A DNA stretch of 64,000 nucleotides, taken from contig NC_023750.2 of the NCBI RefSeq assembly GCF_000499845.2, positions 29,522,369 to 29,586,368 on the forward strand, given 5' to 3'. Shown in pieces: positions 24,303-34,874 of the stretch (positions within the stretch are counted from its first letter, which is position 1; every line of letters begins with the position of its first letter). The stretch is from Phaseolus vulgaris. Lineage: Eukaryota > Streptophyta > Magnoliopsida > Fabales > Fabaceae. The notes under the pieces are model-generated. The model was not told the DNA's origin and did no database searches. It worked only from the letters and a program-made list of their open reading frames with translations. Position numbers and translations under genes: made by a program.

Positions 24303-25493
24303 TCATATTGTAGATAAAAAAATCTGATTCTGAACAACTTCTATCTGTTCATCCAATGTCATGAAGCGTGCATCCATGCTGTTGAACCTGTTATCAATGC
24401 TCTGGAAGTTTCTTACACACAAATCATGAAGATTTCTTTGATTCTCCGCAAATCCATCAAGCCTATTGACCATGTATCTTTCAAAAGAAGACATGGATGT
24501 CATTTCATCTCCCTCTCCCTGATTCCCTGCACTAGTTCCAACATCTTGATTTGTTTCAAGTTGCTCTTCATGGTGAAAATCCATGTCAGTAGCATGCTCT
24601 TCTTCATCAAGATCATGAACAGCACTTGATGAGGCACCATGGTCACCATCTTTGCTCACCCATTTGCCACCTATTTTGGTGAATCCCATCTTGCTAAGAG
24701 AGCCATTGTTCATCTCTTGAGTTGACTTAACCAACTCAGATGACTCATCTTCCAGATTCACTTCAAAATACAGCAAAAATTTAGAAATCAAAACAACATA
24801 TGGATAGTGATAATCACTTAACCTCATGGCTTTTTGCATGTGTTCCTTGATGATGTGGATCCAATTGATTATGATTTTCTTCATAATGCAGTAGATGTAC
24901 ACTAGGTCCTCTTCTGTAAGAACAAAATGATTGCTCCCCCTTGGAGTAAGAATCCAAGTCACAATAAGGGCTAGCAACCTTTCATCAAGCTTTAGGTCTC
25001 CAACCGAACAAGTCCTCACTTGGGCATTTTGATTCTTCAAGCAACTCTTGTAGTATTGGACTTTGTTGAAATCCTCCACTACTCCCAGATTACCCTTGTT
25101 GATTCTTAGGCCAGCATACTTCAGACCCGCAATTGCAGTCCACACATCATAGGTGATTTTCATATCTACACCCTTCACATGAGAGATAAGGTTGTTTCCC
25201 TCAAACTTGAGGTTGGTGTAGAACACTCTAATCAAATCAGGGTAGATGTTCCCCTTCATCTCCAAGAATTTTCTGATTGATTGATCTTTGAGCAGCCTCC
25301 TCACATTATCTAGATTTTGGCTTTTTAGCCAATCAAAGGAAACAACTTTGGGGTTGTTTATCACCTTTGTGCTAGTTTCAAACCTATACCTTTCAATGAG
25401 GCCATTGTCTCTAGAAAACCAGCATTCTAATCTCCCTCCAGACCTTACTTCTCTGGTTTGAACTCTCTTTGAAGTGGGAGGAGTTGATTCCAT
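24303..25493 (-). CDS. Retroelement ORF2, putative plant transposon protein (Transposase_32-like)
   Basis: An intact frame of 396 codons starting MESTPPTSKRVQTREV. The first 240 residues resemble what databases call a putative plant transposon protein domain (PF20167, from memory): KVVSFDWLKSQNLDNVRRLL, then YPDLIRVFYTNLKF, then VWTAIAGLKYAG, then RLLALIVTWILTPRGSNHFV, then DLVYIYCIMKK. Residues about 250-330 are acidic and low in complexity. The last 60 look like a heptad-rich helical tail (FERYMVNRLDGFAENQRNLH, then DNRFNSMDARFMTLDEQIEV). No catalytic motif is visible, and its function is unknown. It occupies the position after gag where pol and then an env-like ORF sit in SIRE-type copia elements. 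Being open while gag is broken suggests it was maintained longer or by chance. Confidence 0.7.
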   Translation of the reverse strand: MESTPPTSKRVQTREVRSGGRLECWFSRDNGLIERYRFETSTKVINNPKVVSFDWLKSQNLDNVRRLLKDQSIRKFLEMKGNIYPDLIRVFYTNLKFEGNNLISHVKGVDMKITYDVWTAIAGLKYAGLRINKGNLGVVEDFNKVQYYKSCLKNQNAQVRTCSVGDLKLDERLLALIVTWILTPRGSNHFVLTEEDLVYIYCIMKKIIINWIHIIKEHMQKAMRLSDYHYPYVVLISKFLLYFEVNLEDESSELVKSTQEMNNGSLSKMGFTKIGGKWVSKDGDHGASSSAVHDLDEEEHATDMDFHHEEQLETNQDVGTSAGNQGEGDEMTSMSSFERYMVNRLDGFAENQRNLHDLCVRNFQSIDNRFNSMDARFMTLDEQIEVVQNQIFLSTI

Positions 25494-26324
25494 GATAGCA
25501 AAAAAAGGAGCAGGGAAAACTCACACAATAAGAGCAAGAGATGTTGCAAGAGATGGCTCAAATGGTTGTTCTTGTGAGAGAGAACAACTGCAACAGATTT
25601 TAAAGCAAAAACAAAACCAAACAGCATTCAATGACGTGAGTGGGTTTCAGATTTTCAGAGAGAAAAGACTTGACCAAGACCTGCACAGAAAACGTCAGAA
25701 AAAGTAGAAAATCACATGGTCACCCCATGTGATCTTTGACTAGTCATAAAAGCTCTTAAATTTTCAAGATTTTGGAATATATTCCTTTATGACTTGTTGT
25801 AACTTCTTTCTGAACGTGATCAACTTTCAACACTACATCATTGACCAAGGATTCTTTCATAATTGTGATCAGCAACAGACAGAAATTCAAAAATAATTAA
25901 ATCCATTATTTTCACAGTGCTGTCAGACACAAAACAATCGGTTGTTTTTTTGCAGCAGTAAAAACTGATTTTGAATTTTTAATCATGAGCAGAAAGGATT
26001 CAAAGCAGATGTATTTGAATCATTTTAAAAGAGATATTTAAGCATGAATATGAACTTAAACAGAAATTAAAGATAAAGATAAGGAAGGTCTTATCATTTA
26101 TGATGTTCCTTCAATGAGCCATATGCCTTTGATCAAGAAGCCTCTTTTGACCATTGAGAGCCATTGGACAGATACAGAACATTGATTCAGCTTCAATGTT
26201 AACCTTTTTCTTCCAAGAACTTGATCAGATGACTCAGTCCCTCCTATTTCTCTATATTTCCCGCATAAACATGAATTCAGGCAACAAGGTTTGGTCCCCT
26301 TACAAAAGTGGGTCCATTTGGTTT

Positions 26325-28011
26325 CTTTTTCTCATTTGAAACCTCACAACCTTTAGGAATCCATTTCATGAAGCCTCTGGGAACTGAAAAATTTCTTATT
26401 TTGCAGAATCTAACCGAATGGCCTTTCTTCATGCAGTAAAAGCATGTAACAACCGGTTGTTTCGACTTAACAATCAGTTGTTTTACTGGCTTTCTTAATT
26501 TTTTTTTTGAAAACTTATCTTATTTGTTTTGTGGATTAAAACCTAAACCAGCTTTTCCAAAAACACAGTTTTGAGATGCCAAGACATTCTCAAAGTTAGA
26601 TTTTCCTTTTGAAAGCTTATCCACTGTGTTAACAAGATAATGCACTTTCTTTTCAAGGTTTTCACAATTTTCACAAATGAGAGTGTCACACTTGCAAGAA
26701 GAGTTTTCGAAATGATCTTCCAGATTTTTAAAATACCTTTTTGACTTTTCCAGCTCTTCTTCAAGTGCCTTCACTCTATTTTCAAGCAGCTGTTAAGTTC
26801 TTTCAATCAGTTGTTTGAAAGAACCAATCGATTAGCTTCATCATGTGTTTCTTGAAAAGCTTCAAGTAATTCACTGTAATTTTGTTCATTTAAAGAAGCA
26901 CATGAACTTACTTCACTTGAGTTGCAAGATTCATCATCTCCTTCAGCAATCAAACATATGTTTGCTCTTTCTTCTTCACTTGATGAAGAACTTGATGAGG
27001 ATACTTCATTCTCATCCCAAGCTATGTAGGCTTTTTTTTGTCTTTCCCTTCTTTTCCTTGTAGCTAGACTTTTTCTCCTTGCTTTCTTTGCTTGGGCAAT
27101 CTGCCTTTATGTGCCATTCCTCACCACAACCAAAACAAGTATAGTTATTGGAAATAAAATCATTGGATTTTTTTGCTTCCATACCTTTCTTTGTTGTTGT
27201 CTTTGTTGCGGCTCCTTTTCAAGAATTTGCTAAACTTTCTGGATAGCAAACTAAGGTTCTCTTCATCACTATCATCATTGGATTCTTGCTTGCCTTTGTG
27301 CTTGACAGCTTTTAAGGCAATACTCTTTACATTCTTGTCTTCACTTTCTTGAACATTGAGTCGATTCATCTCTAACTCATGTTCCCTAAGCTTGCCAAAC
27401 AAAGAAGCCATACTCAATGATGTTAGATCTTTAGATTCAGATATTGCAGTTACCTTAGGTTGTCAAGATCTATCAAGATATTTGAGAATCTTAATGTTTA
27501 GCTCCTCCTTTTCAAAGGTCTTGTCGAGGCTCATGAGATGATTGATGATGTGTGTGAATCTTTTCTGGACTTCAGCAATTGTCTCACCCTTAAGCATTCT
27601 GAACATTTCATACTCTTGGATAAGAGTATGATTTCTAGCTCTCTTCACCTCATTGTTACCTTCATGAGTTACTTCCAAGGTGTCCCACATTTCCTTTGCT
27701 GATTTGCATTGAGAGACCCTGAAAAACTCATTTGAATTCAAGGCAGAGATTATTATGTTTTTAGCAATGCAATCAAATTTGGCCTTCTTGCTTTCAGAAT
27801 CAGTCCATTGAGACCAAGGCTTTTCAATGGAAGATCCATCTTTTTCAAATTTTGGGACAAAATGACCATTTTCAATTGCATCCCAAATACCTTTGTCAAG
27901 TGATTCCACAAAGATTTTCATTATGACTTTCCAAAATTGGTAGTTCAAACCACAAAACAGAGGTGGTCTGTTGATTGAAGCACCTTCCCCAAAAGGTAGT
28001 CTATCAGCCAT
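26325..28011 (-). pseudogene. Copia-type gag, broken by a stop and frameshifts
   Basis: The gag starts at 28011 (MADRLPFGEGASINRPPLF), 62 bp inside the 5' LTR. The first 182 codons form a UBN2/DUF4219-type capsid region (GLNYQFWKVIMKIFVESLDK, AKEMWDTLEVTHEG, ETIAEVQKRFTHIINHLMSL). TGA at 27463-27465 replaces the Trp expected before QPKVTAISESKDL, and the frame then continues to about 27160. A seven-A run (27168-27174) shifts the frame before a CCHC knuckle at about 27144-27094 (CFGCGEEWHIKADC). A coiled-coil-like stretch follows at 26774-26520. A second knuckle (CFYCMKKGHSVRFC) is at about 26445-26402, followed by GFMKWIPKGCEVS. Gag ends there without pol. Confidence 0.8.
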
Positions 28012-28059
28012 TTAAAAAACAGTTTTAGGATCACACTTGAATAAATTTCAAGAACCAAG

Positions 28060-28073
28060 CTCTTGATGCCCAT
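28060..28073 (-). promoter_or_regulatory. Primer-binding site, approximate
   Basis: Minus-strand TGGGCATCAAGAGC directly after the 5' LTR resembles the initiator-Met tRNA complement TGGTATCAGAGC with small differences, as in SIRE-like copia elements. Confidence 0.5.
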
Positions 28074-29174
28074 TGTTAGAAAGTATGGCTTTAAACAGAG
28101 GGGGGTTGAATGTTTTAAAGAGGATTTTCGCAAACTTTTAAGTCTAGAATGAAATCACTTCGAGAAATACTTGAATCAGAATTCAGTTTACCAAAACACA
28201 AAGCAAATAAGCACAGCACCAGAAAAACAATCGGTTGTTTATACCAGTTCACAAATATAAAAAATGAATTTAAAGAGATTAAGGATAAAGACAATGCACA
28301 CAGAGATTTATACTGGTTCACTCTTAACCCAGAGCTACACCCAGTCTTCCCATAAACCACTCGGGAATCCACTAAGCAATCAACCCTAGATCACTTACAA
28401 CACAACCAAAGAAGTGACCTTGATCCCCTCAAGACACATACTTCCTTTGGTTCAGCACAACACCACTAAGAATGCTAATCTTGATCCCCTCAAGAGCACA
28501 CAACACTTCTCAGCTATACACACAGAGTATCTTTCAAAATACAAAGGATTACACTTGTTACAGAATAAATCTGAAATCAATACAAGATGAAAATCCTATC
28601 TCACACTCTTTGATCAATGCAATCTCTAAACAATCTCAATCTTTCAAAAGCTCAATCTGTTGAAAAACTCAAATTTGTTTTTCTGTATTAAAGCAAAGTT
28701 GTTTGTTGCATAATCTTAACAAACTTTTAGTTGCATTTAAAGATTGGTCAAAGCATTAAAAACTGGAGCATAAACAGTTGTAAAATCATTTAATGCTTAG
28801 TCAAAGCACAAAACAGTTTTTTGTTATGGTCCCAAAACAAACAATCGGTTGTTTCCACGATTCAATCGGTTGTTTTGGTTTGACAACAAGTCAACCATCA
28901 AAAACAGTTTTCAACCTTTCTCAAAACACCTAAGTATAAAACAATCGGTTGTTTCGACAAAACAACAGGTTGTTTTTCACTTAGTTTGAAAAACACTTTT
29001 CAATTAAAAGGTTTGAGAGTGCTTATGCTTTGGATTCAATCAAGAGTGAATATATACAATTAATCTACCCCAGATCCTATCTAAAGACAGCTCAGCAACA
29101 TCAAGCACATCCTACCTTTCATCAACCTTCAAAGGGTTTGGATTCTTCAAAGCTTGAGCACACTTGATTCAACA
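28074..29174 (-). repeat. 5' LTR of the non-autonomous element (1101 bp)
   Basis: Matches 22778-23875 along its length. It carries the same five palindromic motifs, at 28225-28240, 28839-28854, 28861-28876, 28939-28954 and 28960-28975. Most differences between the two LTRs fall in the first 500 bp on the plus strand. Confidence 0.9.
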
Positions 29175-29179
29175 AGGGT

Positions 29180-29504
29180 CACCGAGCATTTTATTAGGTA
29201 TCAATGGACGTCCATGATTAATTCCTTTTTGTCAAGTGTACCCATGCTTAGAGAAGATGCCATTGTAGCACCGTAAACAGCATGTCAGACAGGCGGGAAG
29301 GGTCAACGTCTGATTTTTTTTTTTTTACTTTTATGCCTTCTTTTTTACAGACCTCCATATGTGATTTACGTTTGATGAATTCACGATGGGGGTCCTTCAA
29401 GTGCTTAACGTTTCTCTCACGCATCTCCATCCAAACTCGTGGGTTTTGTTGTAGGCATTTCACCTTGTGTACGATATGTCTCGACTAAAGCCGACTCCTT
29501 GTGT
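29180..29504. other. Continuation of the interrupted target sequence, unassigned
   Basis: Sequence after the AGGGT duplication. A minus-strand frame at 29248-29463 is basic (VWMEMRERNVKHLKDPHREF) and has no domain I can name. It may be part of another element. Confidence 0.3.
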
Positions 29505-30310
29505 ACTGAGTCAGAAGTAATAAATTGTTCCTAAGAACGAATATCAAATACATAAGGAACAATTCTTAAATATCAAGTATAATGTTCACTAAATATCAAA
29601 AGATGTGCAAAAGTTTGATTGAAAGGTTGTTAACATCATAAATTTATGTAAGAAATTAAATAAAAACAAAGTAAACGATTTAGATAATTCAATTGAGAAA
29701 TTTGGGATTGGGGTTAATCATTCTCACTCGTTTGTACTTTCAATGAATAAAAATACATAACATTTCAACTTGATTGACATATTTGCATATATTAAAATCA
29801 TTCATATGAATTCTTTATAAAATTATTAAGTTTGTCTCCTAAATATTTATTACTCACATATTTATAAAAATGTTCTTATCATTACGAACCTATGTTATAA
29901 AAAAATTAACATTTCAAATTTATTCCTAGCATTCAAATATGTTAAGCATTATCATTTAGGTCAGATACTTAGAAGTAATTTTTAGTCAAATTTAAGGATC
30001 AAAATCACGAATAAAGATTTAAACTTTAAGAATAAAATGATAATACCATTATTAATCAAGAAGAGAATATTAAATAAATATCACCTCAATGCATAAGAGT
30101 TTGAACAAATTACTATTCAAAATGGAAGACTTAGCCACTCATATTGGCCATTACAAGTATTGAAAACAAGAAAAGAAGATATCCAAGGTGTTTCTCCTTG
30201 ACGTCTGCCTCCTTTAAGGTTTTCTATCCTTGATTATCCTCCCTCTTCTCTCCGACGAATTTTCCTCATGCCCTTATTTAATCTAATTTGATATAGGCTA
30301 AGTGAGATCT
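29505..30310. repeat. Diverged direct repeat, copy 1
   Basis: From GTCAGAAGTAATAAATTGTT on, this segment aligns by eye with 31208-32010, sharing blocks such as CATTCAAATATGTTAAGCAT and TATCATTTAGGTCA. It is probably LTR or untranslated sequence of one retroelement family; no coding region was seen. Confidence 0.55.
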
Positions 30311-30560
30311 CGCTCAAGCGAGATATTGCTTGCTCAAATGACTTTCACCAGAATAAAAACCAACTTTGTTGTCAAACTTGCTTAAGCTAGCTTGGGTGAG
30401 ATCTGAGCGAGGCTGAGCGAGTTCTAAGCGAGTTTGGTTCAGAGAGCAAGTTTTCCTCTGGAGTGATCTTGCTTAGGCGAGTTTGGGCGAGTTTTGGGTG
30501 AGTTTCCCCCAGAGAGCAAGTTTGCCTTTGGAGTGATCTTGCTTAGGCTAGTTTGGGCGA
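30305..30560. repeat. GCGAG-rich short repeats with a partial tandem duplication
   Basis: Clusters of AGCGAG, GGCGAG and CTCGCTCAAGCGAG motifs. A longer unit containing GAGTGATCTTGCTTAGG and CAGAGAGCAAGTTT occurs twice, around 30430-30485 and 30490-30548. Confidence 0.6.
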
Positions 30561-30569
30561 AACCTAGGT

Positions 30570-30950
30570 TCCCTTTTTTATTGAAATCGGTCACAAGTCT
30601 CACAAAATCACTCCTGCAGAGTTTCTTTACTATTCAAAATCAAGTTGTGAATACATGAGGCAAGACACCCTATTTATAGGAATGGGTGTCTTGGTGGGCA
30701 CGATGGGGAAGGGTAAAATGGACAAAGGGAGAGGGGATGCGTAGGGTGTTGACCATGGTCAAAACCACACCTTTAGGCACATCTTCTAGAAGGTAGGTTA
30801 AAAATCCTAATTTTAGGTTCCTTGTCTTGAAAATGTGGGCTTGGTACAAGCCCATTTTGCTAAGTACACTTCCCAAAGTGTGCCCAATTTATTTACAAAC
30901 ACATTTTTGTCTTTTAAAAAGATCAGAAGAAAGAACATTTGGTGTTCTGG
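30570..30950 (-). mobile_element. Probable LTR fragment, minus orientation
   Basis: Minus-strand CCTATAAATAGGGTGTCTTG (30680-30661) is an LTR-like TATA region followed by a leader. It interrupts the spacing between the two diverged repeats at 29505 and 31208. Ends are not defined. Confidence 0.4.
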
Positions 30951-31207
30951 TCTATGCCCAGTTCTTCTTCTAGTGAGGTTCATCTGATCTTTGGTGGGGT
31001 CTTAACTTGATTGCTGAGATGACTGCTCACAATGTGAATTGTCTCATGTGTCCTTGATCATCTTCTCGACTACTTGGATTGTATTAGTCGAGAAGCTCTA
31101 TGAAGGCAGGTTTGGAGGCCAATTCTACCTTAGAAGAAAAGTTTTGCAAGGCTGAGGCCGACCTCAACTTGGCTTGTTCAAAATGCACAGATAACTATTT
31201 TATGGAA

Positions 31208-32010
31208 AGTATATCGTGTCAGAAGTAATAAATTTGTCTCTAAGGATGAATATCAAACTCACAAGGAACAATTGAATTCTCAAGTACAATATTCAGTAAA
31301 TAGAAAACAATATGTAAAAGTTTGTTGGAAAAGTTGTTGTGTATGATGAATTTGCAAGAATTTAAATAAAGAAAAGTAAAAGATTTATGGATTCAATTGA
31401 GAAAATTGGGACTAGGGTTCATTCTTCTCACTGGTTTGTATTTTTATAAAAGATTATAATATGTCTTGATTGATACTAATGCACATATAAAATCATTCAT
31501 ATTAATTCCTCGCATACAAAATTATTAAGAGAGTCTTCTAAATATCGATTCCTCACATATTTATAAAAAATCCTTATCATTACGAAAAAATGTTATCAAG
31601 CAATTAACATTTCAAATTTAATCCTAACATTCAAATATGTTAAGCATTATCATTTAGGTCAAATTCTTCGAATTACTTTCTAGTCAGATCTAAAGATCAA
31701 TATCATGAATAATTCAAGCTTTGAGAATAAAATGATAATACCAATCATCAATCAAGAACTCAAATATTATAAATTAATATCACCCCAATACATAAGTGTT
31801 TGAACAAATTACTCTAAATCCCAAATGGAAGAATTAGTCACTCATTTTGGCTAATTACAAGCATGGAAAACAAGAAAAGAAGATCTAAGATGTTTCTCCT
31901 TGACGACCGTCTCATCTAGTGTTTTCTACCTCTTTTTATTCTCCCAATGATATCTAGGGTTATGCCTAAAGCCTTCTATTTAACCTAATTGGGCTTGGGC
32001 TAAGTGACAT
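31208..32010. repeat. Diverged direct repeat, copy 2
   Basis: Counterpart of 29505-30310, starting GTCAGAAGTAATAAATTTGT. It shares CATTCAAATATGTTAAGCAT and the line of sequence around TTCTCCTTGACGAC. Confidence 0.55.
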
Positions 32011-32577
32011 ATTTATTTATAATATATCCTTTTACTTCATCTCTCTTTAAATTTATGAAAATAACACAAAATTGGGATAAATCATTCTTATTCATCTCAT
32101 AATCCAAAAATATGTAAAAAGATTTAAATTCCTAAATTAGAGATTGAGTTATAACTATTTTATCAATTAAAGTCCATAAGTGTCTATCTTTTTCCATGAT
32201 ATATTATTGAATTATGGTATTTATCAACTCCCCTCAACCTAGAATCTTGCTTGTCCTCAAGCAAAGTAAATGGATAAAATAAATCATATTTCATATTTGA
32301 GTTCAAATATCAAAACAACTTTATTTACTAAACAATAGATTAAATTAGAAATTTATGGTGCTTCCCACCTCAAATATAGCAAGCTATAGATACAATCAAC
32401 TTCTAGGATAACAACTGAAACAATGAAATGACAATTTATCAAGAAATTTCTTCTCATATTCTCATAGGTAAGTGTTTCTCTTTATTTTCACTGTATCCTA
32501 ACAAATCACACTTTCTTTTCATTTCATTTTCATATAACAATCACATTAGAAACATGAATCTTAAGATCTTCTGCAAG
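32011..32577. other. AT-rich retroelement-like spacer
   Basis: Contains CAACTCCCCTCAACCTAGAA, followed by TCTTGCTTGTCCTCAAGCAA, sequence I remember as common in internal regions of legume gypsy elements. No ORF of note. Confidence 0.4.
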
Positions 32578-33503
32578 GTTATTGTACCGATCAGGTAATC
32601 GGGAGTGATGACGTGGCAACCAGCGATGATATAGGCGTGTTGAGCGGGATACCTGGCTGACAGAAGGGAAGCACATCGGGAAGTTTGTGTAGTCGCCAAT
32701 TGTTGACTTGGCGTTCTCCAATCTCTAAGTATAACCAGCGGTCACCAGAGTTGTGTCGCGATCGCCGTGTGTGAATGTTAGCAGATCAGGTGATTCTTAC
32801 ATCGCCGAAAGATCAGGAAGGCTTGCTCAGAGCCTTCAAGGGGTACGAGTACGAAAGACGAGGCTATCAGATGATCATTCCCTAGCCAGAGATCGAGGCA
32901 AGGGAGCAGTTTACCAGAACGTGCACCATGTACAAGTAAAGCAGATTGTGATAGCAGCAGGCGAGACCACAGGGAAGGTGTACGTACCCTGTACTCGCCG
33001 CTTAAGGGGTCGCGCTCCAAGGAAGCTGTAGTTACTCCTCGACGGGGTAACTTAGTCAAATAGTCTGAAGAATAGAGGTGACGCTCAAGTGGAAGGTGGC
33101 TCCAGATGGTGACACGTGTACAGCTGGATGAGAGCCACGTGTCCAGATGTGTAACCGTCAGGAGAGAGAAAGTGCTCAGGTATATAAGGAACTCCAACGA
33201 ACTTCGGAAGGTACGCGCGTTTAGAACACTTCTTTACGCTTGTGAGAACTTGAGTACGCTGAGAGAGAACATTGCACGGTTCCTTAAGTTCTTAGCTTTT
33301 CTCTTAGTATTTTGGTGATTCTGTCACTGACTTGAGCGTTGGAGCGCGATCGGCCGCAGCGGCGCCACTCTGTCTTTTGCAGGTTCTTGAGGAGAATCGA
33401 GGTGTGAAGGACGGAAGCTAGCGTGGTACAGAGTCGATCCAGAGGAAGATACCTTTGACGTGACAAGGCTCTTGCATTCGAGTCAACCGACAGGATCAGT
33501 TAT
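32578..33503. mobile_element. Solo LTR with 5-bp target duplication
   Basis: A GC-richer block from 32583 (TGTACCGATC) to 33498 (CAGGATCA), 916 bp, starts TG and ends CA. It is flanked on both sides by GTTAT (32578-32582 and 33499-33503). It contains TATATAAG at 33181-33188 and CTGACTTGAGCGTTGGAG downstream, a phrase I associate with the R/U5 part of plant Ty3/gypsy LTRs. No internal region is attached, so it is best read as a solo LTR left by LTR-LTR recombination, plus-oriented by its TATA. ORFs within it are incidental. Confidence 0.75.
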
Positions 33504-33615
33504 AATGAGGTTGGGTTTCCAAAAAAAATATTGGTTTTTCAAATAACAAAATGCACAGTTAAAAGAAGAAGAACATACCTATAATCCAAATACAATACAT
33601 ATGTGCTATCTAATC

Positions 33616-34318
33616 ACCAATTTCTTTGACTTTAATACTTTTCCCCATTTTCTTTATTTATTTATTTATGATTTCAACATGAACTTTTTTCTTTTCTTCT
33701 CTTCCGTTTCTTTTTTTTTTCTTTCTTTCTTTTTTTTTTCCTTTTTTTTGTATATTTTTTCAATCAATGATAATAGAAATAGATTATTCCTATTTTCAAC
33801 AAAATAAATCAATTTATATATTTCTATATATAAATTGCATCTATGTATACCAATTTCTTTGACTTTAATACTTTTCCCCATTTTCTTTATTTATTTATTT
33901 ATGATTTCAACATGAACTTTTTTCTTTTCTTCTCTTCCGTTTCTTTTTTTTTTCTTTCTTTCTTTTTTTTTTCCTTTTTTTTTTGTATATTTTTTCAATC
34001 AATGATAATAGAAATAGATTATTCCTATTTTCAACAAAATAAATCAATTTATATATTTCTATATATAAATTGCATCTATGTATACCAATTTCTTTGACTT
34101 TAATACTTTTCCCCATTTTCTTTATTTATTTATTTATGATTTCAACATGAACTTTTTTCTTTTCTTCTCTTCCGTTTCTTTTTTTTTCTTTCTTTCTTTT
34201 TTTTTTTTTTCCTTTTTTTTGTATATTTTTTCAATCAATGATAATAGAAATAGATTATTCCTATTTTCAACAAAATAAATCAATTTATATATTTCTATAT
34301 ATAAATTGCATCTATGTT
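33616..34318. repeat. Tandem repeat, three units of 233-235 bp
   Basis: Units start at 33616, 33849 and 34084 (ACCAATTTCTTTGACTTTAA) and end GCATCTATG. Each has a long T/C-rich tract and TTTATATATTTCTATATATA. The three are nearly identical, differing mainly in homopolymer length, so the triplication is recent. Serial ORFs encoding Phe-rich peptides are by-products. Confidence 0.95.
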
Positions 34319-34439
34319 ATCCTTCGTTAAACATGTCAATAGGTAGGAAAATATATTAGTTAAGGTTCAAGATGCAATAATTGGACATGTCAATTTAGAT
34401 GGGAATTATCATTAAACATAATGTACTAAAAATAAATAA

Positions 34440-34789
34440 ACATATACAACGATGGCTATTTACCATAGTCCCATTCTTATATTCGACACAAAGATTTATA
34501 AGGGCGGTTATGATAAATATCCGCATTCTTAAATGAAATTTATAAGTGTGACTATGGTAAATAGCCACATTCTTAAATGCATTACACATCCCTTTTATAA
34601 ATCATTCTGAAGGATATAAGAATGCAACTATTTACCATAGCCTCCCTTATAAATCGACATTTAAAAATGCGGCTAAATAGTCGCATTCTTCTCTGTTGGA
34701 CATAAGACTACGTGTACATCAAATGCGGCAAGAAAGCCGCCGTTTTAAAGTGAAAATAGCTACCCTCTTTTAACATTTCTACACCAGTG
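34440..34789 (-). mobile_element. CACTA-type terminus with subterminal inverted motifs
   Basis: The segment ends, read on the minus strand from 34789, with CACTGGTGTAGAAATG, a CACTA-superfamily-like tip. Inside are repeated motifs in both orientations such as GCTATTTACCATAG, CTATGGTAAATAGCC and GCGGCTAAATAGTCGCATTC. No matching second end is visible, so it is a truncated end or one terminus of a decayed element. Confidence 0.5.
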
Positions 34790-34874
34790 TATGCACTGTA
34801 TCGATTTTTGAAAGCATGTATGATTCTATGCGGTAGTGTCGTTGTAGCAAAGGGTCTTTGAATTCAACTCTCCT

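Larger units (their letters stand above)
22773..29179 (-). mobile_element. Complete non-autonomous LTR retrotransposon (gag plus ORF2, no pol)
   Basis: Two long direct repeats, 22778-23875 and 28074-29174, both start TGTTAGAAAG and end TTCAACA on the plus strand. They are flanked by the 5-bp target duplication AGGGT at 22773-22777 and 29175-29179. In minus orientation the 5' LTR (right) is followed by TGGGCATCAAGAGC, an approximate initiator-Met primer site. A polypurine tract (AGGGGGAGA) immediately precedes the 3' LTR (left). The 4.2-kb interior holds a broken copia-type gag and a 396-codon ORF. I see no protease, integrase, reverse transcriptase or RNase H motif anywhere in it. This fits the TR-GAG/LARD class, mobilised by another element's enzymes. 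Confidence 0.85.

Noticed and set aside
33601..34278. Three repeated Phe-rich ORFs and their Lys-rich antisense counterparts
   Set aside because: They are translations of the T/C-rich tracts of the 235-bp tandem repeat.
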